DNA of 64,000 bases. Source: CAKVLG01 sp045637805. GTDB taxonomy: Bacteria > Bacillota > Clostridia > Christensenellales > UBA1242. The stretch lies in NCBI GenBank assembly GCA_045637805.1, contig JAZUAE010000028.1, forward strand, positions 1 through 64,000, read 5' to 3'. A model generated the notes under the pieces. It ran no database searches. It was not told the origin of the DNA and saw only the letters and a list, made by a program, of their open reading frames with translations. Shown piece after piece: positions 1-7,606 of the stretch; the first letter of the stretch is position 1; every line of letters begins with the position of its first letter. Position numbers and translations under genes: made by a program.

Positions 1-59
1 GTTAGAGCAACCGGCTCATAACCGGTTTGTCCGCGGTTCAAGTCCGTGAAGGCCCACCA
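1..59 (+). tRNA. tRNA with CAT anticodon (Met or lysidine-type Ile2), 5' end cut off
   Basis: The D-arm tail, anticodon arm, T arm, acceptor 3' strand and an encoded CCA (57-59) are present. The acceptor 5' strand lies before the window. The anticodon loop CTCATAA puts CAT at 17-19 on a five-pair stem (ACCGG/CCGGT). CAT can be elongator Met or Ile2, which is modified by TilS. The missing 5' half prevents a firm choice. It is first in a tightly packed five-tRNA array. Confidence 0.93.
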
Positions 60-66
60 AATTTAT

Positions 67-140
67 GGCTCCATAGCTCAGTTGGTTAGAGCGCCTGCCT
101 GTCACGCAGGAGGTCGACAGTTCAAGTCTGTTTGGAGTCG
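67..140 (+). tRNA. tRNA-Asp (GTC)
   Basis: Complete cloverleaf. The acceptor GGCTCCA (67-73) pairs with TGGAGTC (133-139), with one G-T wobble. The anticodon stem CCTGC/GCAGG carries loop CTGTCAC with GTC at 101-103, and the T loop is TTCAAGTC. The discriminator is G140 and CCA is not encoded, so it must be added after transcription, unlike the other tRNAs in the array. Confidence 0.95.
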
Positions 141-175
141 CTATTTTATTACTTGTTTTTGAGGCCTTCTTTTAT

Positions 176-251
176 GCCTCGGTAGCTCAGTCGGTAGAGC
201 AGGAGACTGAAAATCTCCGTGTCGGTGGTTCGATTCCGCCCCGAGGCACCA
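176..251 (+). tRNA. tRNA-Phe (GAA)
   Basis: Complete cloverleaf with acceptor GCCTCGG/CCGAGGC, anticodon stem GGAGA/TCTCC and GAA at 209-211, T loop TTCGATTC and an encoded CCA at 249-251. Third tRNA of the array. Confidence 0.96.
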
Positions 252-287
252 GATTTTCAGGTAACACTGCTTGTCTGGAAAATTTAC

Positions 288-372
288 GGGAAGATTGCAG
301 AGCGGCCAAATGCAACGGACTGTAAATCCGTCGACTTCGTCTTCGATGGTTCGAATCCATCTCTTCCCACCA
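288..372 (+). tRNA. tRNA-Tyr (GTA)
   Basis: Class II tRNA with a long variable arm. The acceptor GGGAAGA (288-294) pairs with TCTTCCC (362-368), the anticodon GTA is at 322-324 in loop CTGTAAA, and CCA is encoded at 370-372. Fourth tRNA of the array. Confidence 0.96.
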
Positions 373-380
373 AACAATGT

Positions 381-455
<75 letters not shown>

Positions 456-464
456 AACAAAAAT

Positions 465-491
465 GACAGTCTTACGACTGTCGTTTTTTTT
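465..491 (+). terminator. Rho-independent terminator of the tRNA array
   Basis: Perfect 7-bp stem GACAGTC (465-471) / GACTGTC (476-482) with loop TTAC, followed by G and an eight-T run. Confidence 0.9.
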
Positions 492-598
492 GGTTGCTGT
501 ATATGTATTTTTAGAGATACTATTAGTGTTAGTTGGTTGAGAAGTGGTACGTTTTTAGGTCGTCCCTTCGGGCACGGTCCTCAGTTTGTAAAAAGACA

Positions 599-627
599 TC
601 TCAGGAGTTTGTTCTGGGATTTTTTAT
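599..627 (+). terminator. Terminator-like hairpin in the gap after the tRNA array
   Basis: An 8-bp stem TCTCAGGA (599-606) / TTCTGGGA (612-619) with two wobble pairs is followed by six Ts. It closes a stretch (492-598) with no ORF, so it may end a short RNA. That stretch includes a GTGGTAC plus CGTCCC string resembling the 3' end of a T-box leader, but it lacks the rest of the T-box core. Confidence 0.5.
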
Positions 628-780
628 TTGTATTTTTTTGTTAAAAACTCAAAATTACAAACTGCAAAAACAAAATAAAAAGATGTCGAAAAACCCTGTG
701 TTTTAGTTGACTCGGGGGGATATGATATCCTTTCCTTAAGTGTAAAACGCCGAAGGCGTTGATAACAAAAGGAGGAAAAT

Positions 781-1401
781 ATGAAAAAGAAATTGTTAAG
801 TATTATTGTTAGCATTTGTTTCATACTGCCATGTGCAATTATGCTAGCAGCTTGCGGTGTTAACCCTCATACTCATGAATATGATGAAGCTTGGACAAAA
901 AATGAGACACATCACTGGCACAAGTGTAAAGGCTGTGATGAAATAAAAGAAAAAGCAGAACACAACTGGGACGATGGGGAGATTGCTACACCTTCTTCGC
1001 CAACAACAGACGGTGTAAAAACTTATACTTGCGAAGATTGTGAAGCAACAAAAACTGAGCCTGTTGAGTATCTTCCAAGAACTACTGTTACGGAAGAAGA
1101 ATTTAATACAGTTCAAACATCTATTAATAATTTACAATTTGAAGAGTTTAAAGCCATCATGCAAACTAATGATGAAACACAAAACACTGTTATTGTTGAT
1201 GGTAAGAAAATATATGTTAACAGTATCAATAATGGAGAGTATTATCTTCAAAAATTATCAGACATATTTTATATGTATTCAAATAATGGGTCTGGTTGGG
1301 AAATAGATGATATAGATGAAAGTACATATATAGAAAAAACATTTTTATTCGATTTAGAACTTGTGTATAGTAATTTTACTTATAATTCAAGTGAACTTTG
1401 A
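781..1401 (+). CDS. Predicted lipoprotein with His/Cys-rich repeat, probably truncated
   Basis: 206 aa exported protein of unknown function. A lysine-rich start and hydrophobic stretch lead to lipobox LAAC (Cys about residue 25), so it should be a membrane-anchored lipoprotein. Residues 30-100 hold a His/Trp/Cys-rich segment with two CxxC pairs (CKGC and CEDC), a type common in surface proteins of gut clostridia and possibly metal binding. GGAGG at 771-775 fits the ATG at 781. The frame ends at TGA 1399-1401, but recognisable coding sequence resumes in the same frame to 1545, so the gene looks truncated. A perfect hairpin, AACGCC/GGCGTT (746-760), lies just upstream. Confidence 0.7.
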   Translation: MKKKLLSIIVSICFILPCAIMLAACGVNPHTHEYDEAWTKNETHHWHKCKGCDEIKEKAEHNWDDGEIATPSSPTTDGVKTYTCEDCEATKTEPVEYLPRTTVTEEEFNTVQTSINNLQFEEFKAIMQTNDETQNTVIVDGKKIYVNSINNGEYYLQKLSDIFYMYSNNGSGWEIDDIDESTYIEKTFLFDLELVYSNFTYNSSEL

Positions 1402-1545
1402 TATGTATATGAATAAGATCAAATGACAACTAAAATGTATTTTGAAGATGGTAAACTTGTAAAAGCAGAAGGAATTAATGACAGTGTGATAGTTTTATCT
1501 TATACCTTTGAATACGCACAACAAAATATTACACTTCCTGAATAA
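1402..1545 (+). pseudogene. Detached C-terminal remnant of the lipoprotein at 781
   Basis: In the same frame as the upstream gene, after TGA (1399) and TAA (1414), an intact stretch of about 40 codons from ATG 1423 runs to TAA 1543. It encodes a FEDGKLVKAEG...ITLPE tail. Only TGA could in principle be recoded, and the TAA also interrupts the frame, so loss of the C-terminal domain is the simplest reading. Confidence 0.6.
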
Positions 1546-1609
1546 TATAATATTATATTAGATTAAGATTGACAGCAGATGATTGAAGTTTTGCTTAAGA
1601 TTAAGTAAT

Positions 1610-1801
1610 TTAGTTGTTTCCGGATTTTTAGATGCTTCCTATAATGCGCAAGAAAATTGTTATGATTATATAGGAAATATGTTAGTTATGTTTTAATTTG
1701 AAAACGGCAATTTTGTTAAAGTAGTTACTGAGCAGCAAGAAATGAGTATTATATATACAGGTATAAATCTTAAACTTCCAAGTGATCAGCTGGCTAAATA
1801 A
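1610..1801 (+). pseudogene. Second decayed C-terminal fragment of the same lipoprotein family
   Basis: In another frame, codons from about 1616 to TAA 1799 encode FENGNFVKVV...INLKLPS, which parallels the FEDGKLVKA...ITLP tail at 1423-1545. An in-frame TAA at 1694 interrupts it, and no start or N-terminal half is visible. It looks like a degenerate tandem copy or leftover of a duplicated gene. The strong terminator that follows probably belonged to the original gene. Confidence 0.5.
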
Positions 1802-1803
1802 TT

Positions 1804-1834
1804 AAAAAGAACGGAATTTACCGTTCTTTTTTTT
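1804..1834 (+). terminator. Rho-independent terminator after the lipoprotein remnants
   Basis: Stem AAAAAGAACGG (1804-1814) / CCGTTCTTTTT (1821-1831), loop AATTTA, running into a T tract. Confidence 0.88.
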
Positions 1835-1926
1835 ATGTTAAAAATTGACATAATTATACATAATGCACTTTTATTTTTTTATTCTCTAAAAGACATAAAG
1901 TGATATTCTTATTTTAGGAGGAGAGT

Positions 1927-2244
1927 ATGGAAATAAGTTATAAAACACGCGAAAATGTTTTAACAGCTTCGCTCAAAGGTGAATTAGATGAATTTACTGC
2001 TGAACACGTCAGAATTTCTCTAGATACATTGCTTCGTGATCTTTCTTGTATAGATGAGGCAAAACTTGTTTTAGATTTTTCTAATGTGTCGTTTATGGAT
2101 AGTACTGGAATAGGGGTATTACTTGGTAGATATAATAAATTCAAAAAAAATGATATTAATATTTATATAAAAAATCCCACAGGTCATGTGGATAGAATTT
2201 TAAAAATGACGGGCATTTATGAGTTGATGCCTAAAATTTCTTAG
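1927..2244 (+). CDS. spoIIAA: Anti-sigma F factor antagonist SpoIIAA
   Basis: 105 aa STAS-domain protein. When dephosphorylated it binds SpoIIAB and frees sigma-F in the forespore. The conserved phosphorylation loop is DSTGIG at residues 58-63, with Ser59 as the expected phosphoserine. AGGAGGAG ends five bases before the ATG. It is first gene of a spoIIAA-spoIIAB-sigF operon, and the 8-base gap to spoIIAB suggests coupling. I could not identify a clear sigma-H promoter upstream. Confidence 0.95.
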   Translation: MEISYKTRENVLTASLKGELDEFTAEHVRISLDTLLRDLSCIDEAKLVLDFSNVSFMDSTGIGVLLGRYNKFKKNDINIYIKNPTGHVDRILKMTGIYELMPKIS

Positions 2245-2252
2245 GAGGCAAT

Positions 2253-2678
2253 ATGGTCTATTTAAATAAATTTTCAATGGAAATTGATGCCAAACTTGAA
2301 AATGAGGGATTTATACGTAGTATGGTTGCTGCATTTTGTGTGCCACTTAATCCAAGTTTGTCGGAAATAAACGATATTAAAACGGCTGTAAGTGAAGCTG
2401 TTACAAATTCCATTGTACATGGTTATCAAAAAAAGAGTGGAAAAATTTATGTATCAGTTGGAATTAGCAAAGGTGTTGTGGAAATCTCCATTGTTGATAA
2501 CGGACAAGGAATTGAGGATATTCATAGGGCGCGTCAACCTTTTTTTACAACAAAATCTCGTGAAGAGCGTTCAGGAATGGGTTTTACCTTGATGGAATCT
2601 TTTATGGACGAACTTGATGTTTCTAATAATGACGAGGGTGGCGTGTCTGTATTTATGAGAAAGTTTATAAAACAGTAG
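2253..2678 (+). CDS. spoIIAB: Anti-sigma F factor / serine kinase SpoIIAB
   Basis: 141 aa GHKL-type ATPase. It binds sigma-F and phosphorylates SpoIIAA. The N box (EAVTNSIVHGY, about residue 48), G1 box (DNGQGI, about 82) and G2-like box (ERSGMGF) are all present, so kinase activity is expected to be intact. RBS TTAGGAGG precedes the ATG. It lies between spoIIAA and sigF. Confidence 0.95.
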   Translation: MVYLNKFSMEIDAKLENEGFIRSMVAAFCVPLNPSLSEINDIKTAVSEAVTNSIVHGYQKKSGKIYVSVGISKGVVEISIVDNGQGIEDIHRARQPFFTTKSREERSGMGFTLMESFMDELDVSNNDEGGVSVFMRKFIKQ

Positions 2679-2683
2679 GTGAT

Positions 2684-3427
2684 GTGATGAATGAAAATTT
2701 TATTCCTCTTTCACCAGAAGAGACGATAGAGGCGGTAAGACTTGCAAAAAACGGAGATGAAGATGCCAAAAATAAACTACTTTGTGGAAATTTTCCTTTA
2801 ATAAAGTCCGTTGTTAAGAGTTTTATTAATCGTGGAGTAGATTATGAAGATCTGTACCAGCTTGGAGTACTTGGATTTTTGAAAGCAATACGTAATTTTG
2901 ATGAAAAGTTTGATGTGAAATTCTCCACATACTCAGTACCGATGATTGCTGGTGAAATTAAAAGATTTTTACGTGATGATGGCGCAATTAAGGTTAGTAG
3001 AGCCATAAAACAATTAGCTGCAAAAGTAAAAATATTTATTGAAGATTATATGTTAAAAAACAATGAGAATCCTACTGTTAGCGTTATAGCTAAGGTGCTT
3101 GATGCTGATGAAGAAGATGTGATTTTTGCATTAGATTCTTCGAAGTCAATCCTTTCACTTAACGCTAAAATTGATGAAAGTGATGATAATAGCTCTGATG
3201 TTTTAGACAGGCTCTTAGTTGATGACAAAAGTGAACAATTAATCGACAAAATTCAACTTGTAGATTCAATAAACAAGCTTGATGCGCGTGATAAAAAGAT
3301 TATTTTACTTAGGTATTATAGAGGAAAAACTCAATCTGAGATTGCTCAAATGCTTGGCGTTTCACAGGTGCAAGTATCGCGTTTAGAGAATAAGATTCTG
3401 CAAGAATTAAAAAGACAAATAACATAA
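2684..3427 (+). CDS. sigF: RNA polymerase sigma-F factor
   Basis: About 247 aa sigma-70 family factor that drives forespore-specific transcription. Region 2 is visible around EDLYQLGVLGFLKAIRNFDE and the following FSTYSVPMIAGEIKRFLRDDG, and region 4 ends in a helix-turn-helix (QSEIAQMLGVSQVQVSRLE). The start may be GTG 2684 or the adjacent ATG 2687, and AGGTG (2677-2681) fits ATG 2687 better. It lies 5 bases after spoIIAB and ends at a bidirectional terminator. Confidence 0.95.
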   Translation: MMNENFIPLSPEETIEAVRLAKNGDEDAKNKLLCGNFPLIKSVVKSFINRGVDYEDLYQLGVLGFLKAIRNFDEKFDVKFSTYSVPMIAGEIKRFLRDDGAIKVSRAIKQLAAKVKIFIEDYMLKNNENPTVSVIAKVLDADEEDVIFALDSSKSILSLNAKIDESDDNSSDVLDRLLVDDKSEQLIDKIQLVDSINKLDARDKKIILLRYYRGKTQSEIAQMLGVSQVQVSRLENKILQELKRQIT

Positions 3428-3432
3428 AAAAC

Positions 3433-3453
3433 CGCCCCTTAGGGCGTTTTTTT
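3433..3453. terminator. Terminator between sigF and the converging lipoprotein gene
   Basis: Stem CGCCC (3433-3437) / GGGCG (3442-3446), loop CTTA, then seven Ts on the plus strand. A-rich sequence on the other side lets it serve the minus-strand gene as well. Confidence 0.85.
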
Positions 3454-4906
3454 ATGCAACTAAGTTTTGAATTGAGTTTGTGTTTGTAACAGTATCTGTA
3501 GAAACGTTAGAGTTATTGGTGTTATTTGTTACATTTTCAGTTGTTGAGCTTGAGTTTGTTGAGCCATTAGTTGTTGTAATAGTATTTGGAGTAGTGTTGT
3601 TGGTGTTATTCATATTTGAAGTCTTTGTGTAATATGGCATAAGTGTTGCTGGCTCGTTTTGGTTTACGATAAGACCACTTCTTGTGTTGTTTGTTGTTTG
3701 CATTAATGGTGATTGTCTTCTTATGTTGTTAAGGCTTGTGTTATTATAGTTTTGAGAATTGTTTCTTGTGTTGTTTGTGTATGTATTGCGCATGAATGAA
3801 TTGTTTGCATTTTGTGTTGTGTAAGTATTGAAATTGTTGTTTCTTCTATTATTTGTATTGCTATTGTTTGTTCTTCTAAAAGGGTATGTTCTTCTTGTTG
3901 CTGTGTTAGCTCTTGTTGTTAATCTGTTAGTGTTTGTATTGTTGGTTGTTGTGTTACTGTTGTTGGTTGTTGTGTTTATTGTGTTTTTATTGCTAGATGA
4001 ACTTGTATTATTAGTTACATTACTTGCGTTTGAGCTTGCGCTTGAATTTAAAGTATTGTTTGTGTTAGATGAATTATTAGTGTTTGGAATTGTCATAGGT
4101 TCTTCTAAAGTCGTTATGTTTGAATTGTTGTTAGGTGTGTTGCTCTGGTTGATATCGTTCATATTATTAGTAGTATTCGAGTTTACACTGTTATTTGAGT
4201 TTGTATTTAAATTTGTGTTGTTTGTATTAGTGTTTTCACTATTTGAATTTGTTGTAGTTGAAATTTTGTTGTCTTTATTTTTTGCATTTTTTAATATTGT
4301 TTCGATAGAATTCATTGCTTGATATGATGAGTCTATTTTTGCGCATCTTGTACTTATAATTTCATTGCTGCGGATAACATAAGCATTAATTAAGTTTTTG
4401 TTATTCTTTGCGTTAATTGTGCTTGTAATTGAGTTAACAGTATTTCTAATTGTTCCATTGTTAGATTCTAAGTAAGATGTGTTTTCTTTAATAATATTTT
4501 TATAGGCATTAATAGCGTTTTCATCTTCTTTTGATAGTTTAATGTTGCCATTGCTTAAATCGTTTATATAATTAGCTATTGTGGCGCGTTTGCCGATTAT
4601 TTCGCTAACCTTACCTTGTACTGTACTTAAGCTGTTTTGTATGTTAGTTACATCATAACTAACGCTGTTTTGTGAACTGCTCACATTTGCTGTGTTTGAA
4701 CTGCCGCTAGTACTTGTTTGACTTGTGGCATTGCTTAAACTAGAAGAATCAGCCCAGTCAAGACTGCTTGTTGTGTTTACAAAAGAGGTGATTGTTGCAT
4801 CTAAGTCTTTTGCTTGTCTTTGATTTGCGTTGTCGCAACCTGATAATCCAAAACCTAGTATTGTAACTAAGCAAACCATTAAAAATGTTTTAAATATTTT
4901 TCTCAT
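3452..4906 (-). CDS. Asn/Thr/Ser-rich low-complexity lipoprotein, function unknown
   Basis: 484 aa. The signal peptide ends in lipobox LSGC with Cys24. Residues about 30-210 look like an ordered, probably helical domain with few prolines. Residues about 215-480 are dominated by Asn, Thr and Ser, with many AAT/AAC runs and dispersed Arg. RBS AGGAGA is 4-5 bases before the ATG. It lies opposite to, and between, sigF and spoVAC, which are often adjacent, so a spore-surface or forespore-membrane role is possible but is only inferred from context. I recognise no family. Confidence 0.75.
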   Translation of the reverse strand: MRKIFKTFLMVCLVTILGFGLSGCDNANQRQAKDLDATITSFVNTTSSLDWADSSSLSNATSQTSTSGSSNTANVSSSQNSVSYDVTNIQNSLSTVQGKVSEIIGKRATIANYINDLSNGNIKLSKEDENAINAYKNIIKENTSYLESNNGTIRNTVNSITSTINAKNNKNLINAYVIRSNEIISTRCAKIDSSYQAMNSIETILKNAKNKDNKISTTTNSNSENTNTNNTNLNTNSNNSVNSNTTNNMNDINQSNTPNNNSNITTLEEPMTIPNTNNSSNTNNTLNSSASSNASNVTNNTSSSSNKNTINTTTNNSNTTTNNTNTNRLTTRANTATRRTYPFRRTNNSNTNNRRNNNFNTYTTQNANNSFMRNTYTNNTRNNSQNYNNTSLNNIRRQSPLMQTTNNTRSGLIVNQNEPATLMPYYTKTSNMNNTNNTTPNTITTTNGSTNSSSTTENVTNNTNNSNVSTDTVTNTNSIQNLVA

Positions 4907-4964
4907 AATGTTCTCCTTTTTATTGTTATTAGTTTGGATCGTTTTTCTTAAATTATTTATAATT

Positions 4965-4994
4965 TGAATAAATTTTTAAAAATTTGTTAATCTT
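4965..4994 (+). promoter_or_regulatory. Possible sigma-G/F-type promoter for spoVA
   Basis: TGAATA at 4965-4970 matches the known sigma-G -35 motif. The -10 position 17 bases later (TAATCTT) is a poor match to CATACTA. spoVA operons are known forespore genes, so the assignment rests on the -35 box and gene identity. Confidence 0.3.
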
Positions 4995-5015
4995 CTATTT
5001 ATATTAGGAGGTTGT

Positions 5016-5471
5016 ATGAGAATAACAGCTAATAAACAAGCCTATCTTGCTTATGTTGAAAAAAAATCACCAAAATCTGGTTGGTTTGACACTGTATTGC
5101 ATGCTTTTATTTTAGGTGGAGCTATTTGCTGCTTGGGGCAAATGTTTAGTGACATTATTAAATCTTTTAATCCTATGATGGATCTACTCTTGGTTGGGTC
5201 TTGGGTCAGTGTAATTATTATTACAATAACAATCGTACTTACAACGATTGGTTGTTTTGATAGAATTGCCAAATATGGTGGTGCAGGTACTTTTATACCT
5301 ATATCTGGCTTTGCTAATTCTATTGCGTCATGCGCTATTGAGTTTAAAAAAGAAGGGCTTGTTTTTGGTGTTGGTAGTAAAATGTTTTTTGTTGCAGGTC
5401 CAGTGCTAGTATGTGGCGTATCATATTCTTTAATTGTTGGAATTGTTTATTTTATTATTAGTTTATTTTAG
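5016..5471 (+). CDS. spoVAC: Stage V sporulation protein AC
   Basis: 151 aa membrane protein of the SpoVA channel, which moves dipicolinic acid into the forespore and releases it at germination. Several hydrophobic segments are present (about 30-50, 57-80 and 120-150). The GGAGTFIPISGFANSI stretch at about residue 88 is a family hallmark shared with SpoVAE. AGGAGGTT lies just before the ATG. spoVAD starts 7 bases downstream. Confidence 0.93.
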   Translation: MRITANKQAYLAYVEKKSPKSGWFDTVLHAFILGGAICCLGQMFSDIIKSFNPMMDLLLVGSWVSVIIITITIVLTTIGCFDRIAKYGGAGTFIPISGFANSIASCAIEFKKEGLVFGVGSKMFFVAGPVLVCGVSYSLIVGIVYFIISLF

Positions 5472-5478
5472 GTGATAT

Positions 5479-6480
5479 ATGAAAAAGAAAACTCAAACAT
5501 TTATTTTAAAACAACCAGTGTATATTATTTCTTCAGCCTCACTTGCAGGTAAAAAAGAGGGTGTTGGGCCTTTGAAAGGGTACTTTGATAGAATAGCCGA
5601 AAATGATACAATGGGTGAAAATACATTTGAAAAAGCTGAAAGGGAAATGTTTTATCAGACCGCAAGTGCGGCTGTTCGAAAAGCCGATAAAAAGTTTGAC
5701 GAAATAGATTTTATGTTGTCCGGTGATCTTACAAATCAAATAGTTTCTTCATCTTATTGTGCGAGCGCAGTTAAGGTGCCTTTTGTTGGAATTTATAGTG
5801 CATGTGCAACGTTTGCTGGCACGCTCGGGCTTGCTTCATCTCTTATAAGTGGCAATCTTATTGATACTTGTCTATGTGTGTCTGGTAGTCATTTTAGCAC
5901 TGCAGAAAGACAATATAGATATCCATTAGAGTTTGGCAATCAAAGGCAAACTTATTCACAGTGGACAGTTACTGGTGTTGGTGCGTGTGTACTATCTAGC
6001 ATAGGTAAAGGTGTTAAAATTACAAAAGTTTGTTTTGGAAAAGTAATAGATTTTGGCGTTAAAGATATAGCCAACATGGGAGCAGCTATGGCACCTGCTG
6101 CGATGGATACACTATGTGCATTTTTTAATGATACAAATACTAAGCCAGACGATTATGATGTTATTGCAACAGGGGACCTTGGTAAACTTGGCTCGGACAT
6201 TTTAATAGATTTAATGAAAGAAAAAGGGTTTGAGCTTGGTCAAAACTATATTGATTGCGGTAATATGGTATATTCGTCAATGGAGGATTGTATGCAAGGT
6301 GGCAGTGGGGCGGGTTGCAGTGCGCTGGTTTTTAATTCTTATTTTATTAAAAAATTAAAAGAAAAAAGATTTAAAAAAATGTTGCTTGTTTCAACAGGTG
6401 CTCTTATGAGTACAACAACAAACCAGCAAGGAGAAACAATACCTTGCACTGCGCATCTTGTGGAGGTTAATAATGATTGA
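5479..6480 (+). CDS. spoVAD: Stage V sporulation protein AD
   Basis: 333 aa thiolase-fold protein. SpoVAD is the soluble dipicolinic-acid-binding subunit of the SpoVA complex. Thiolase-like features include the GIYSACATFAG segment and a Gly-rich C-terminal part (QGGSGAGCSALVF). Length matches the family. RBS AGGTGATAT precedes the ATG, and the 3' end overlaps spoVAE. Confidence 0.95.
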   Translation: MKKKTQTFILKQPVYIISSASLAGKKEGVGPLKGYFDRIAENDTMGENTFEKAEREMFYQTASAAVRKADKKFDEIDFMLSGDLTNQIVSSSYCASAVKVPFVGIYSACATFAGTLGLASSLISGNLIDTCLCVSGSHFSTAERQYRYPLEFGNQRQTYSQWTVTGVGACVLSSIGKGVKITKVCFGKVIDFGVKDIANMGAAMAPAAMDTLCAFFNDTNTKPDDYDVIATGDLGKLGSDILIDLMKEKGFELGQNYIDCGNMVYSSMEDCMQGGSGAGCSALVFNSYFIKKLKEKRFKKMLLVSTGALMSTTTNQQGETIPCTAHLVEVNND

Positions 6481-6847
6481 GTCTATGTTTATGTATTTTA
6501 AAGCTTTTTTGGTTGGTGGCCTTATATGTGCCATTGCGGAAATTATTGTGATTAGAACTAAAATTTCACCCGCAAGAATACTTGTTCTTTTTCTAATGGT
6601 AGGCGCTATACTTGGTGGTTTTGGTATTTATAATTATTTAGTTGAATGGGCCGGAGCTGGTGCTACGCTTCCGATTACTGGTTTTGGCAACTCGCTTGCA
6701 AACGGTGCAATTAATGGTGCAAAAACTGATGGATTTTTTGGAGCACTTGGTGGAGGGCTTATAGCTACTAGTGCGGGAATTTCGGTGTCTATTGGACTTA
6801 GTTTTCTTTTATCCTTTTTTACAAATTCAAAAACTAAAAAGAATTAA
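6473..6847 (+). CDS. spoVAE: Stage V sporulation protein AE
   Basis: 124 aa membrane protein, the third SpoVA subunit here. It contains the GAGATLPITGFGNSLANG signature, like SpoVAC. I chose ATG 6473 over an upstream TTG at 6458 because GGAGG (6462-6466) is ideally spaced for it. It overlaps the spoVAD end by 8 bases, which implies translational coupling. No spoVAA, spoVAB or spoVAF is seen nearby, a reduced set as in many clostridia. Confidence 0.93.
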   Translation: MIESMFMYFKAFLVGGLICAIAEIIVIRTKISPARILVLFLMVGAILGGFGIYNYLVEWAGAGATLPITGFGNSLANGAINGAKTDGFFGALGGGLIATSAGISVSIGLSFLLSFFTNSKTKKN

Positions 6848-6867
6848 AATAAATAGATTATGTCTGT

Positions 6868-6875
6868 CATATATT
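6868..6875 (+). promoter_or_regulatory. Possible sigma-E -10 element for yunB
   Basis: CATATATT resembles the sigma-E -10 consensus and lies 7 bases before the yunB ATG. An A/T-rich -35 region sits at about 6847-6853. yunB is a known sigma-E gene in Bacillus. No Shine-Dalgarno sequence is present, so transcription may begin at or near the start codon. Confidence 0.35.
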
Positions 6876-6882
6876 TTAATAT

Positions 6883-7563
6883 ATGGCAAAACGTAAAAAT
6901 TTAATTACTGTATTTAATATACGTAAAAAACGCAAAAAATCACGTGTTTTCGTGGTTGTTTTGCTTGTTTTTGCGCTTTTTTACTCATATATTGCATTTT
7001 TAGTTAATCCGCTTTTGGTTTCATCTAGTAGTTCACAAGTTAAGGTTTTTGCAAATCGTAGCATGAATTATGCTGTTACTGAGGCTATGAATCAAAATGT
7101 TACTTATGATGATCTTATACATATTGTAACTGATTCTTCGGGCAAAATTTCAATGATTCAAGCAAACTCTATTCAGATGAATAATCTTTCAAAGTTGATC
7201 GGCAGAGCGACAATGGCGCAGTTAAAAGAGGTTTCAAAAAATCCTGTTTTGATTCCACTTGGTGCTTTTAGTGGTATATCAATTATTGCTGGACTAGGTC
7301 CAAAAGTAGCTGTAGATATTTTTCCTTATGGAGATGTTTCTTGTAGATTCTTATCTGAATTTATTGGCACAGGTATTAATCAAACGCAACATAAAATATA
7401 TATGTCGGTTAGTTGTACAATTAGTGTGGTTTTGCCTTTTAAAACTTTAAAAGTAGCATCTGCAAGTGATGTGCTTTTATGTGAGAGTGTAATTATAGGT
7501 GATATTCCTGACACTTATTTAAAACTTGATAGTATTGATGGGTTTTTTGAAGGGATTAGTTGA
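6883..7563 (+). CDS. yunB: Sporulation protein YunB
   Basis: 226 aa. Basic N-terminus, then one transmembrane segment (about residues 24-45), then the conserved YunB ectodomain with NRSMNYAVTEAMNQ near residue 60 and SFSGISIIAGLGPKVAVDIFP-like sequence at about 128-148. YunB family members are mother-cell sporulation proteins whose precise role is unclear. It follows spoVAE by 35 bases and appears to have its own promoter. Confidence 0.88.
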   Translation: MAKRKNLITVFNIRKKRKKSRVFVVVLLVFALFYSYIAFLVNPLLVSSSSSQVKVFANRSMNYAVTEAMNQNVTYDDLIHIVTDSSGKISMIQANSIQMNNLSKLIGRATMAQLKEVSKNPVLIPLGAFSGISIIAGLGPKVAVDIFPYGDVSCRFLSEFIGTGINQTQHKIYMSVSCTISVVLPFKTLKVASASDVLLCESVIIGDIPDTYLKLDSIDGFFEGIS

Positions 7564-7571
7564 AATTATTC

Positions 7572-7600
7572 TTGATTAATTCTATTCTTTGATATATAAT
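7572..7600 (+). promoter_or_regulatory. Sigma-A promoter of the cysteine desulfurase-thiI operon
   Basis: TTGATT (7572-7577), 17-base spacer, TATAAT (7595-7600). The ATG is 6 bases after the -10 box, so the transcript should start at the start codon. Confidence 0.8.
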
Positions 7601-7606
7601 ATTTTT

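Noticed and set aside
1399..1416. TGA read as a sense codon (Trp or Gly) in the lipoprotein gene
   Set aside because: A TAA stop follows 5 codons later in the same frame, other genes here decode with the standard code, and only a CCA-anticodon Trp tRNA is present.
3828..4322. Plus-strand ORF coding a very hydrophobic Leu/Val-rich protein
   Set aside because: It is antisense to the Asn/Thr-rich lipoprotein; reversing AAT/AAC-type codons yields Leu/Val codons. No RBS.
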